From the NCBI RefSeq assembly GCF_018304765.1, contig NZ_CP072642.1, positions 38,501 to 102,500 on the forward strand: DNA of 64,000 nucleotides, in the 5' to 3' direction. The notes beneath the pieces were generated by a model. That model did not search any database and had not been told where the DNA came from. It was given only the letters and a program-made list of their open reading frames with translations. Origin of the DNA: Chloracidobacterium sp. N. GTDB taxonomy: Bacteria > Acidobacteriota > Blastocatellia > Chloracidobacteriales > Chloracidobacteriaceae. Both the position numbers and the translations under genes were made by a program. Below, piece by piece: positions 17,470 to 25,363 of this stretch. Within the stretch, counting starts at the first letter, position 1; the number at the start of each line of letters is the position of its first letter.

Positions 17470-20061
17470 TTGGCTGCCAACTGGGAAAAGATTCTGCTTA
17501 CCTACCTGCACGACCCGCCTGACAAGGCACTCGCCATTCGCGGACACGTTGACCGCGCCCGCCGGTATGCCGCCATTGTGGTCGGCGAAGAGGAAAGCCG
17601 CCGCCTCGAAGAAGCTGCTACAACGGCCGATCCGCTGGCTTCAGCGGTTGAACGCCTTCCCATGCCAACAGCCGGAAGAGAGGGCGAGCGGGCCGTTGCG
17701 CCGAAAAACAGCCAACTGCGTATCTTCCATCCGCTGTCGGCCGCCTCAAAACACCTCGATGTGCCGCCGCTGGATGACGCCTTGACGCAGGCTGAGCAAC
17801 AGCAGCTTCAGGCTATCGTCGGCGGTTTGCCTGCGAACGAATACCGCATACGCCTGCTGGCCATCTGGCGGTGTTGGCCGGAGGCACTGGCGACGAACGT
17901 TCACCCGTGCTTCGCCTTGCTTCCGGCGGACACGCGGACGCCAGACCATACCATCTGGCATCACGCCGACACGGCCGCCGCTTTTCGGGCAGCCCTTGAC
18001 GCTGGCGGCGGAGAAGCCCTGCTGGCCTTTGCGCTGGGGCCTGTCCAGCGGTTTATCGAGGCGGCGCGAACCGTACGCGATCTGTGGTCAGGCAGCATGA
18101 TCCTGTCGTGGCTGGCGTTTCAGGCGATGAAGCCCATTCTTGAAGACCTCGGCCCGACAGCGCTCATCTACCCTTCCCTGCGCGGTATTCCGCTGGTGGA
18201 TTTGTGGCTGCACAACACACAAGGACTGCACGGGCAAGTGTCCCTGCCGCCAACCGAACTGCGGATGACGCCCTCGCTGCCACACCGGTTTCCGGCCCTT
18301 GTGCCGTGGGGCAAAGACGGTACGGCTGCCCAAAAGTTAGCCAAACGCTGCCGCCAGGCTGCCGACGATGCCATCAAGAAACTGGCGGATGCCGTCCGCG
18401 CCGTTCTCCAGCAACCTTTGGGCAACGCCTGCCAAGGGTGGGACAAGCGCTGGGACGCACAAATCAACAACTACTTCAACGTGGCGACGGCTGTGCTGCC
18501 GCTGGGCGGCTCTGCCCAAGACATTGACCAAACCCTTGCCCGCCTGCTTGCCGGCACGGCTTCCTTCGAGGAAGCCTTTCCCAACGCGGCGGCCGTCCGT
18601 CAGCTTGCCCGTGCCATTCCCAAGAGTGAACAACCGGGCTACAACCAGGAACACGCCGGGCGCTGGCAGCATCAGGTCGAGCTGGCGCAGCGGTCGCTGG
18701 CCGCTCACCGCACTGTTCGCCATGTCCCGCCCAATCCACCGGTTCAGAATGGTGAGCGCTTCCCGCAGAAGTGTACGTTGCTGGGAACGTTCGAGCAGAT
18801 GGGGCCGGACGAACTCGGCGCGTCAAGGCAGTTCTGGAATGCGCTTTCGGCGTCAGAGCCTGGCCTGAGTATCGAGGGCGTTCGTCTGCGGCCGGGCGAA
18901 GGCTTGTGCGCCATCGGGCTGGTCAAGCGATTTGCCGCGCCGGCCTTTCTGAAAGAGGAACTGAAGCTTTCAACCGACGATCTGCGTTTCCCGGATACCT
19001 GGACTGTCGCGGCTGCTGACTGGTTGCGGCAGGCCGGAATTGACTGGCGGCGGGACTGGAGAAAGCCCTGGAACGGCAACTGGCTGTACTGGTCCCGACC
19101 GGACGAGAATCCCGAAGACGCCGATTCCTGCCCGGCGGAACTTTGGAAAATCATCGCATCGGCCAAAAAAGAACACGGCCAGCCGCCGGTGTACTACGCC
19201 ATTCTCAAGCTTGACGGCGATGAGCTTGGCGGCTGGCTGCGGGGTGAAAAGTCGCCGCCGGTGCGGGAGGTGATGCACCCTGAACTTGTCACCTACTACG
19301 AAAATCTGCACCAGCGAGCCGGGCTGGAAGCCAAACGCCCGGTCGGCCCGGCGCTGCATGCCGCCATCAGCACGGCGCTGGCCAACTTTGCCCTGCACGT
19401 CGTCCCACAGGTCGTTGCCAAGCATTGCGGAACGGTCATTTATTCCGGCGGCGATGACACCCTGGCGCTGCTGCCGCTCAGCACCGCCCTGGACTGCGCC
19501 CATGAACTGCAAGCCGCCTACACAGCCAACTGGTATGGAGAAGACAGCTACCTGCTGATGGGTTCGCGGGCCACGCTGTCGGGCGGGCTGGTGCTTGTTC
19601 ACGCCAAGGACGATCTCCGGCTGGCATTGCAGGATGCACGCCGCGCCGAAGAGCAGGCCAAGGATGCCGGCCGCGATGCCCTGGCCATAACCGTCCGCCG
19701 CCGGTCGGGCGAGCACACAACAGCCATCTGTCCGTGGGGCTTTGTCCCGGTGGTGACGAAGTGGAAACAGGCGTTTCTTGCCGGGGCTTCGGATCGGTGG
19801 GCCTATCACCTGTACGCCGGGCGGCATACCCTGGCCGCCCTTCCCAGGGAAGCCATCCAGGCCGAGATACGGCGGCAGTTGGGGCGGGCGGAAAAGCCAA
19901 TTCTCCCGCCTGATGCGCTCGTTGCGGATTTTGAGGCCTTCACGAATGCAAAGGTCGCTTCAGGGAGCCGCCCGCGTTTTGCTTCGGTCGGAGAGGCGCT
20001 CAGGCATTTTCTCACGCTCTGCCATACGGCGTCGTTTATGGCGCGGGGAGGAAAGGAGTGA
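17470..20061 (+). CDS. cmr2: Type III-B CRISPR effector subunit Cas10/Cmr2
   Basis: This is the large subunit of a Cmr complex, which on target-RNA binding makes cyclic oligoadenylates. The N-terminus has the Cmr2-typical YLHDPPDKAL motif in the HD-like region. A VRDLWSGSMILSWLAFQAMKPI segment follows, and KCTLLGTFEQMGP lies at the reduced zinc-finger position. The palm/cyclase domains carry LDGDELGGWLRG and an intact catalytic GGDD (about residues 660-663, YSGGDDTLALLPL), so cyclase activity is plausible. A TTG at 17470 has a strong GGGAGG site eight bases upstream and is preferred. An in-frame ATG at 17443 lacks a clear site. The gene is followed at once by cmr3. Its required partners Cmr4 and Cmr5 are not seen. 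Confidence 0.93.
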   Translation: MAANWEKILLTYLHDPPDKALAIRGHVDRARRYAAIVVGEEESRRLEEAATTADPLASAVERLPMPTAGREGERAVAPKNSQLRIFHPLSAASKHLDVPPLDDALTQAEQQQLQAIVGGLPANEYRIRLLAIWRCWPEALATNVHPCFALLPADTRTPDHTIWHHADTAAAFRAALDAGGGEALLAFALGPVQRFIEAARTVRDLWSGSMILSWLAFQAMKPILEDLGPTALIYPSLRGIPLVDLWLHNTQGLHGQVSLPPTELRMTPSLPHRFPALVPWGKDGTAAQKLAKRCRQAADDAIKKLADAVRAVLQQPLGNACQGWDKRWDAQINNYFNVATAVLPLGGSAQDIDQTLARLLAGTASFEEAFPNAAAVRQLARAIPKSEQPGYNQEHAGRWQHQVELAQRSLAAHRTVRHVPPNPPVQNGERFPQKCTLLGTFEQMGPDELGASRQFWNALSASEPGLSIEGVRLRPGEGLCAIGLVKRFAAPAFLKEELKLSTDDLRFPDTWTVAAADWLRQAGIDWRRDWRKPWNGNWLYWSRPDENPEDADSCPAELWKIIASAKKEHGQPPVYYAILKLDGDELGGWLRGEKSPPVREVMHPELVTYYENLHQRAGLEAKRPVGPALHAAISTALANFALHVVPQVVAKHCGTVIYSGGDDTLALLPLSTALDCAHELQAAYTANWYGEDSYLLMGSRATLSGGLVLVHAKDDLRLALQDARRAEEQAKDAGRDALAITVRRRSGEHTTAICPWGFVPVVTKWKQAFLAGASDRWAYHLYAGRHTLAALPREAIQAEIRRQLGRAEKPILPPDALVADFEAFTNAKVASGSRPRFASVGEALRHFLTLCHTASFMARGGKE

Positions 20062-20069
20062 AGGGAGCG

Positions 20070-20963
20070 ATGAAGACCGTCGGCTTGTGCCTGGAAGCAC
20101 TTGATGTGCTTTTTTTCCGCGACGGGCGGCCCTTCATGGACGGCACCGAGCAGATGCTCAGCGGTTTGCCGCTCCCGCAAACCCTGGCCGGAGCCATCTG
20201 CACGGCGCTCATGCAGGCTGCCGGCTGCGACTTCGGCCGGTTACGGCACGCGCTGGAAGAAGGAAAGCCGTTTGCCGAAGCCGTACGCGAAGCTTGCAGC
20301 GCGGAGGCGCACTGGATCGGTGCGTTGGCCGTACGTGGCCCCTGGCTGGCCCGGTGGGACAAAAACCCCGCTACGCCATGCGAAGTGCTCGTGCCGGCGC
20401 CGGCGACGCTGCACCGGGCCAAAGGGAAAACCGGCGGCCAACAGCTTTTTGCCCTGGCCCCCCTGCAGGAAGAACTCCCCGGCTGGCACCCTGTGCCGGA
20501 AGAGCAACGGCGTCCGCTGTGGCTCAAAGAAGCGGTCGTCACCGAGCCGGTCGAAGGCTATCTGACGCCCGCCGGGCTGTTCCACTTTCTCGAAGGCAAA
20601 CCGGTTTCTGCTACGGAAGTTGTCCCGGCAGGCGATTTGTTCGGACTGGATTACCGCATCGGCATCGGCATTTCGCCCGAACGCCTGGTCAGTGAGGAGT
20701 CACAGATTTACGGACGTGGTTTTCTGGCGCTGAAGCAGGGCGTGTTTCTCTATGCCGAAGTGTGCCTGCCGGACGACGCGCCAGCGGGCGCGCTGGACAA
20801 GTTGACAACCCTGGCTTTTGGCGGTGAAAGCCGCCACGTGCTGTGCCACCGGCTGAAAGAACCCTTTGCCTGGCCGCGTGAAGTCCCTTCCACAGAAGGG
20901 CAGAAGCCGCTGGTACTGCTGACAACCCCGTGTGTTTTGCAAAACGCTTGCGCGAAAAGTTAG
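20070..20963 (+). CDS. cmr3: Cmr3 RAMP protein, C-terminally truncated
   Basis: Cmr3 (Cas5-like) binds the crRNA 5' handle next to Cmr2. The N-terminus is diagnostic: LEALDVLFFRDGRPF and GLPLPQTLAGAICTALMQAAG, then GPWLAR and the mid-region VEGYLTPAGLFHFLEGKPV and SQIYGRGFLALKQGVFLYAEV. The protein stops after PLVLLTTPCVLQNACAKS at about 297 aa. Family members usually run on for a further 60-100 residues from a 'TP' strand like this one, ending with a conserved glycine-rich strand. The tail is therefore lost. The frame of the next gene overlaps the last 34 bases and would be joined by a single -1 shift, which suggests a deletion junction near 20930. The start is ATG 20070 in AAGGGAGCG context; a GTG at 20058 overlaps the cmr2 stop. 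Confidence 0.85.
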   Translation: MKTVGLCLEALDVLFFRDGRPFMDGTEQMLSGLPLPQTLAGAICTALMQAAGCDFGRLRHALEEGKPFAEAVREACSAEAHWIGALAVRGPWLARWDKNPATPCEVLVPAPATLHRAKGKTGGQQLFALAPLQEELPGWHPVPEEQRRPLWLKEAVVTEPVEGYLTPAGLFHFLEGKPVSATEVVPAGDLFGLDYRIGIGISPERLVSEESQIYGRGFLALKQGVFLYAEVCLPDDAPAGALDKLTTLAFGGESRHVLCHRLKEPFAWPREVPSTEGQKPLVLLTTPCVLQNACAKS

Positions 20964-21733
20964 GCCTGGCAGCCAGACTTAACCTGGATGCCATTGAACT
21001 GGCGCAAAAGCTGGGCCCGGTTGAAGTTGATTTTTCCTGGCCGGATGTCTGGAGCGTACTCGACCAGGTGGGGTTTGCCTATCAGGCGTTTGCCAAAAAG
21101 TACAAGCATAAGCTGGAGAAGAAAGCCCTGGGGTTGCCCCGCCGGATTGGCCCACCCGTGCAGGGGAGCTTCACCCCCCGCCCGCCCGTCAAAGATCGGC
21201 ATGCTTCGCCGGTGCACATTCACCTTGCCCCCCGTAAAGATGGCAAGCAGGGCTGGACGGTGCGCATCGTGGCTTTTCCATCGGCATACCTCCCAAACCT
21301 TGAGACCAGCCGGGAATTCCTGACAGAGTTTCTCAAAGATGTTGAAAGTGACCTGAGACGGCGTGCCGGCTTGTCACCACCAAGGGTACAGAGGCCAGCA
21401 TCTTCCAGTCCGGCAGCGGGGAGCACATCTGCGTCAACCGCCTCATTGCTTTCCCCTGGAAACACAGTCAAAGCCATGCTTCTGGAAGAGAAGACCAAAA
21501 AAGGCGGCTGGAAGGCGCGCCACCTAGACAGCCGCCGAGAAGGCCCGATTGTGAATACTAAAGAAGTGCCAGGCGACAAGCAGCCCGGTGAAGAGGTGGA
21601 ACTCATCGTCGCCAGCGCTGGCGACTCACTGAGTTTTCGTTGGCCGACTGAGGAAGAAAAACAACGCGCCCAGAAAGCCCAGGACAAGACGAAAAAGGGC
21701 CCTGGCCATCAACTCAAAGGAGGTCGTCGGTGA
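20930..21733 (+). CDS. C-terminal part of a Cmr1/Cmr6-like RAMP protein plus basic tail domain
   Basis: The 267-aa frame begins at a GTG without any ribosome site, inside the end of cmr3. Residues 20-150 contain a helix (WPDVWSVLDQVGFAYQAFAKKYKHKLEKKALGLP), RRIGPP and KDRHASPVHIHLAP, then VRIVAFPSAYLPNL. That order resembles the C-terminal part of Cmr1- or Cmr6-type RAMP subunits, which also read '(D)RxASPxHI'. The N-terminal RAMP fold is missing. After a Ser/Ala/Pro linker comes a compact segment (NTVKAMLLEEKTKKGGWKA ... GEEVELIVASAGDSLSFRWP), possibly an OB-like RNA-binding fold. I read this as a fragment fused by deletion to the end of cmr3, but a genuinely short subunit cannot be ruled out. 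Confidence 0.6.
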   Translation: MCFAKRLREKLGLAARLNLDAIELAQKLGPVEVDFSWPDVWSVLDQVGFAYQAFAKKYKHKLEKKALGLPRRIGPPVQGSFTPRPPVKDRHASPVHIHLAPRKDGKQGWTVRIVAFPSAYLPNLETSREFLTEFLKDVESDLRRRAGLSPPRVQRPASSSPAAGSTSASTASLLSPGNTVKAMLLEEKTKKGGWKARHLDSRREGPIVNTKEVPGDKQPGEEVELIVASAGDSLSFRWPTEEEKQRAQKAQDKTKKGPGHQLKGGRR

Positions 21734-22878
21734 ACAAGCCATGCATTCTGATCTGTACCGTTGGCACGAGTCTGTTTCAGCCCAACCTGGAAGCCCTGAA
21801 GAAAGACCTGGCCGACAGCCGTATCAAGCCGGAATACCGGCCGCTGGCCGAGGCCTGCCAGCGCGGCGACTGGCCGGGGGTTGCCCAAGCCCTGCACGCT
21901 TTGCCAGCAGATGACCGGGTGTGCGGCGCCGAGATCAACTCCATTGCCAGTCTGGTTGAAAAAGAATACATCCCGGCAGACTGTGGGCTGTTTTTTCTTC
22001 ACTCCAGCACGGACAAGGGACGCGACATCGCGGCCATTCTCAAGGATTACTACCTGAACAAGGGTCACGCTCTGGTGGAGACCGTCGAAGTGGAAGACTT
22101 GCAGGACGGGGACCCCAAGCGGTTCCGTACCAAAGGGCTGCGCAACCTGGCGCGGAATGTCTGCCGCATCGTCCGGGAACGTTCAGCCGCAGCCTGCGCC
22201 ATCAATGCCACCGGCGGCTACAAGGCGCAGATAGCCGTTGCCGTACTGCTCGGCCAGGCTCTGGGCATTCCGGTGTTTTACAAGCACGAACTCTTCAGCG
22301 AAATCATCGCCTTTCCGCCCCTGCCCGTGGCCTTTGACTTCGAGGTGTGGATGCGTGCCAGCGGCATGCTGTACGACCTGGAACGGACATCCGATCCCGT
22401 TCCGGCATCCACCTATGCCGAGGAATGGCAGGAAACATACGAGAGCCTGGTTGAACGGGTCCCGATTGACGGGCAGGACTACTTGGAGCTGTCGCCGGTC
22501 GGGCAGATTTTTCACGAGACCTTTCGCGAACGCTTCCGTACCGACCGCAGCCAAGTGCTGCCCCCCAAGGCGTTGCAAAAGCATCCGCCCCGGCTGGAAA
22601 AAGATGCCGGCTGGCCCGGGGAGCACCCGGAAGTGGAAGTCTTCATGAAGAAGGTGACGGATGAAGTTGAGCAGGTCGTACAGTGTGCAACCTTCTACTT
22701 CAACCCCGACCTGCCCCAGCGCACGCGCTTTCGCTGCGGCGCGAAGGGCATCGAAGGGATATATTCCGACGGACGGTTTACGGTCAAATTCCGCGTCGAG
22801 AGCACGGCCAAAACCCCCGGCGAGCAGGCGGCGGTTGTCGCCAGCCTCAACGAATGGCTGAGTCGTCAGCAGACTTGA
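21730..22878 (+). CDS. CARF-domain CRISPR ancillary effector, possible CARF-RelE (Cami1-like)
   Basis: The N-terminal 200 residues are a CARF sensor of the APE2256/TIGR02619 kind. It has the ligand-loop motif ICTVGTSLF (residues 8-16), HSSTDKGRDI (91-100) and the signature NATGGYKAQIAVAVLLGQALGIPVFY (159-184). Such domains bind cyclic oligoadenylate made by Cas10. A winged-helix-like link (YLELSPVGQIFHETFRERF, 251-269) leads to a C-terminal domain (about 300-382) with TFYFNPDLPQRTRFRCGAKG and IEGIYSDGRFTVKFRVES. I suspect a RelE-like mRNA interferase fold, as in the CARF-RelE effector Cami1; this is inference. Translation starts at GTG with a perfect AAGGAGGT five bases upstream and overlaps the preceding stop. 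A decayed copy of the 3' end lies at about 24170-24278. Confidence 0.8.
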   Translation: MNKPCILICTVGTSLFQPNLEALKKDLADSRIKPEYRPLAEACQRGDWPGVAQALHALPADDRVCGAEINSIASLVEKEYIPADCGLFFLHSSTDKGRDIAAILKDYYLNKGHALVETVEVEDLQDGDPKRFRTKGLRNLARNVCRIVRERSAAACAINATGGYKAQIAVAVLLGQALGIPVFYKHELFSEIIAFPPLPVAFDFEVWMRASGMLYDLERTSDPVPASTYAEEWQETYESLVERVPIDGQDYLELSPVGQIFHETFRERFRTDRSQVLPPKALQKHPPRLEKDAGWPGEHPEVEVFMKKVTDEVEQVVQCATFYFNPDLPQRTRFRCGAKGIEGIYSDGRFTVKFRVESTAKTPGEQAAVVASLNEWLSRQQT

Positions 22879-22988
22879 CGCGCTGGTGGTTCGTGGTTGG
22901 CTGTGATGCCCAGTCACGAGGGGACTGGCACGATGGGACTGGACGGCGGAACGAAACAGCAAGGTTGTAACGGGTTCATGCGCCGCGA

Positions 22989-24062
22989 TTACCAGCAGCC
23001 GGCATAGGCCGTGGAGACCAATATCCAGGTCAACCCGCCATCATACGAAGCATAAAAAGCCCAGTAATACTCGGTGCAGCCGCCGCCGTCGCCGCCATTG
23101 GTGCGGAACACATAGGCATTGCCGGGCTGCGCATTGCACGGTGTTGTGTACGTAAGTTCTTGGGTGGCATCACCACCTCGCTTTCCGTCGCCACCGCCCA
23201 CCCCATCTGTGCCATCCTGGCCTTTTGCCCCGTTTACTCCTGGCTTCCCGTTCGGACCATTTGTACAGTTACCAGCGTCTCCATCTGCCCCGGCCTGGCC
23301 ATTATCGCCTGTTTTCCCTGGCTTGCTGGCCGGTTCAGAATCTCCCGGCCTACCACTTCGGTCATCACCCTGTTGTTCCCGTCGAACGCTGTCCCGCCCC
23401 TGCTGCGCTTGCTCGGCGGGCCTGTCTTGGTACCCCTGTCCGCTGGTGTCAAACACGACGCGCCCGACGGACGCCTCGGTAAAGCAAATCGGTGTTGCAT
23501 GGAAAAGGAAGACAGGGTGGTTCATCCGAATGACGAGTGTTTTTCCTTCCACAACAACAGACCGTGCGATGATGACGGTCTCTTCGTCAACTTCCACCCG
23601 CTCTGGCGCCACCACGGTATCAGCGACATACACCCCTCCAATCCGATTACCCAGCCGCACCGTTGCCCGAAAGTGGGACGTTCTCATCAACTCCTGGTGC
23701 AGAGCCGGATACCAGAGATTCTGCTGAAGCAGCAAAAAAGGCCGAGATGTCACCCCCTCTCGCTGAAGGCGAGCCGCGACCCTTTGAAAGATGACGGCCT
23801 GATGGGCTTTGACCGCCTGATAACTCATTCTCCCGCTGGTTTTCCAGAACTCCGCAACTTCAGTTGGCGTTGGTGGTAGCCCCTGTTCTGCCTGACGGCG
23901 CAGGACGGCCATGTGCTTGACCGGCGGAGATGATTCCGGCGACGCCTGAGACGGCCGCACGCTGTCGGGCGCTTGCCCGGAAGCAAAGTTGAAAGCCGTA
24001 CCGAAAAGCACCAGGGCCATCCACGCCCAACGGTGACGCAGGCAAAAGCCGGCAGACCACAT
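22989..24062 (-). CDS. Secreted protein with collagen-like Gly-X-Y tract
   Basis: A 357-aa exported protein. The signal peptide (RWAWMALVLFGTAFNFASGQ) has a likely cleavage after ASGQ or ASG. The middle (residues 25-215) is unrecognised, with VADTVVAPERVEVDEETVIIARSVVVEGKTLVI resembling a right-handed beta-helix rung. A collagen-like segment follows (GKTGDNGQAGADGDAGNCTNG, then NGKPGVNGAKGQDGTDG and GGDGKRGGDA). The C-terminal cap has four Cys (CNAQ, GCTEYYWAFY, GCW among them). Bacterial collagen-like proteins form surface trimers or adhesins. The ATG at 24062 has a perfect AAGGAGGT upstream, which overrules the longer open frame to 24263. It is transcribed against the CRISPR genes and sits between the effector and its relic, so it looks inserted. 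Confidence 0.8.
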   Translation of the reverse strand: MWSAGFCLRHRWAWMALVLFGTAFNFASGQAPDSVRPSQASPESSPPVKHMAVLRRQAEQGLPPTPTEVAEFWKTSGRMSYQAVKAHQAVIFQRVAARLQREGVTSRPFLLLQQNLWYPALHQELMRTSHFRATVRLGNRIGGVYVADTVVAPERVEVDEETVIIARSVVVEGKTLVIRMNHPVFLFHATPICFTEASVGRVVFDTSGQGYQDRPAEQAQQGRDSVRREQQGDDRSGRPGDSEPASKPGKTGDNGQAGADGDAGNCTNGPNGKPGVNGAKGQDGTDGVGGGDGKRGGDATQELTYTTPCNAQPGNAYVFRTNGGDGGGCTEYYWAFYASYDGGLTWILVSTAYAGCW

Positions 24063-24169
24063 GGCAAAACCTCCTTGAATAAAATGTGGCGGCGGTGTAG
24101 CACAGCTTTGCGAAAAAGGCAAAATGCTTTTACCACAAGACCTGTGGTGTTTGTTGAACGTCAGTTTGT

Positions 24170-24278
24170 CGCTGCCGGTGAGGCCAGGATTCCGTGTGGA
24201 GCGCGCCGCGCCGTCCCCGGCCGGGCGGCAGCGGTCGTGGCGACGCTCAATGAGTGGCTGCATCGAGTCCGCAGTTGA
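24170..24278 (+). pseudogene. Frameshifted relic of the CARF effector 3' end
   Basis: Two overlapping frames together match the last ~35 codons of the CARF effector at 22770-22878. GFRVERAAPSPAG in one frame is followed, after a one-base shift near 24218, by GRAAAVVATLNEWLHRVRS and a stop. The effector reads KFRVESTAKTPGEQAAVVASLNEWLSRQQT and a stop. The similarity is also visible in the DNA, through the shared TTGACGC at the stop. No start or upstream CARF part remains. It is therefore a duplicated and decayed copy of the effector tail, 1.4 kb from the intact gene. Confidence 0.75.
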
Positions 24279-24412
24279 CGCCCGGCCGTCATTTCTGCTA
24301 ACTCGTAGCGTACATTACAAACTAATGTGCTTGTTCCAGGTCGAGTCCATCGGTTCACCGTCCCGCTATCTTTCAACCATTGGTGAGCCGAAATTTCACA
24401 GAAGGTGCTGAC

Positions 24413-25363
24413 ATGTCACTTACCTCCCTTCGCCTGGCATCGGTCCGCTCCCTGACCGGTCTTGCCCTTACTGCTGTCGTGGCCGTCAGCGGCCTCGCCC
24501 GTGCGCAGAATCCAGCCGAAGCCACGGTGCCGCGCTCGGTGATGTCCGAAGCCATGCGCGTGTGCGCTGGTTACATCGGGGAAGCTGCGCCGGAAGACCT
24601 GCAAATCGTCGGAAGTGAAAAGGAAGCCTATGTCCGCCAATTTTCGCAGGGCGATCTGGTGTATATCAACCGGGGACGCGATGCGAACCTGCAAACCGGT
24701 GCCGAGTACCAGATTGTGCGCAACATCGGCCCGGTTTATGACCTCGCCGACCGCCGGCGTAAGTTGGGGACACTCGTGCAGGAACTGGGTGTCCTCCGCA
24801 TCACTGAAGTGCGCGATACCTCGGCGACTGGCGAAATCACGCTGATTTGCACCGGCACGGTCAACCTGGGGGATGCCCTCATCCCCTACGAGCGGCGGCC
24901 GATTCCAACCGTGCGTCCATACCGTCCGCTCTCGGTCGTCGGCGCTCCGACCGGGCGGGCAACGGGGCAGATTCTGGCCGGGCAGCTTTCCCGTGAACAG
25001 CTCGTGCGTAACGATGTGGTGTACATCAACCTTGGAGCCGACAACGGCCTCAAGGTTGGTGACTACCTGACGGTCTATCGCCCGCTGGCCAGTGACACCG
25101 TTTCCCGTTTCCGGGATGACAAGATTGGACAGTCTCGCAGTAATGGTTTTTCGAGCGATCGTTTCCGTACCCGTGACAACTCGTCGCTGGCTTCTTCACA
25201 GAAGGGCTACCCGCAGGTAGCAGAACGGACGCCCCGCAATGAACTGCCACGGACACTCGTGGGTGAGATTGTGATTGTCCGTACGGAGGCCAATACTGCA
25301 GTCGGGGTGCTGACCCGTACGACCCGTGAAGCTGTTGTCGGAGACCGTGTCGAGCTGCAATGA
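24413..25363 (+). CDS. Secreted protein with two FlgT-C-like repeats, function unknown
   Basis: A 316-aa protein with a clear signal peptide (SLTGLALTAVVAVSGLARAQ, cleavage after ARA). Two similar modules follow: GDLVYINRGRDANLQTGAEYQIVR (around residues 80-103) and NDVVYINLGADNGLKVGDYLTVYR (around 200-223). Each pairs with a later strand that ends in '(G)EI...VRT' or 'GVLRITEVR'. The 'G-x-N-x-G-L-K-V-G-D-x-x-x-V-Y-R' pattern resembles small beta-barrel folds such as the FlgT C-terminal domain; this is a resemblance only. The start ATG has AGAAGGTG upstream. A perfect inverted repeat ACATTA-caaac-TAATGT (24312-24328) lies 85 bases before it. It overlaps the alanine racemase frame by 38 bases. 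Confidence 0.7.
   Translation: MSLTSLRLASVRSLTGLALTAVVAVSGLARAQNPAEATVPRSVMSEAMRVCAGYIGEAAPEDLQIVGSEKEAYVRQFSQGDLVYINRGRDANLQTGAEYQIVRNIGPVYDLADRRRKLGTLVQELGVLRITEVRDTSATGEITLICTGTVNLGDALIPYERRPIPTVRPYRPLSVVGAPTGRATGQILAGQLSREQLVRNDVVYINLGADNGLKVGDYLTVYRPLASDTVSRFRDDKIGQSRSNGFSSDRFRTRDNSSLASSQKGYPQVAERTPRNELPRTLVGEIVIVRTEANTAVGVLTRTTREAVVGDRVELQ

Noticed and set aside
24063..24263. Longer N-terminus for the collagen-like protein
   Set aside because: A perfect AAGGAGGT and an ATG followed by a good signal peptide at 24062 decide the start. The upstream frame overlaps the effector relic.
24303..24330. GTAGCGTACA shared with the region near 58038, as a common regulatory site of the two islands
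   Set aside because: A ten-base match over 64 kb can occur by chance, and the positions relative to the genes differ.
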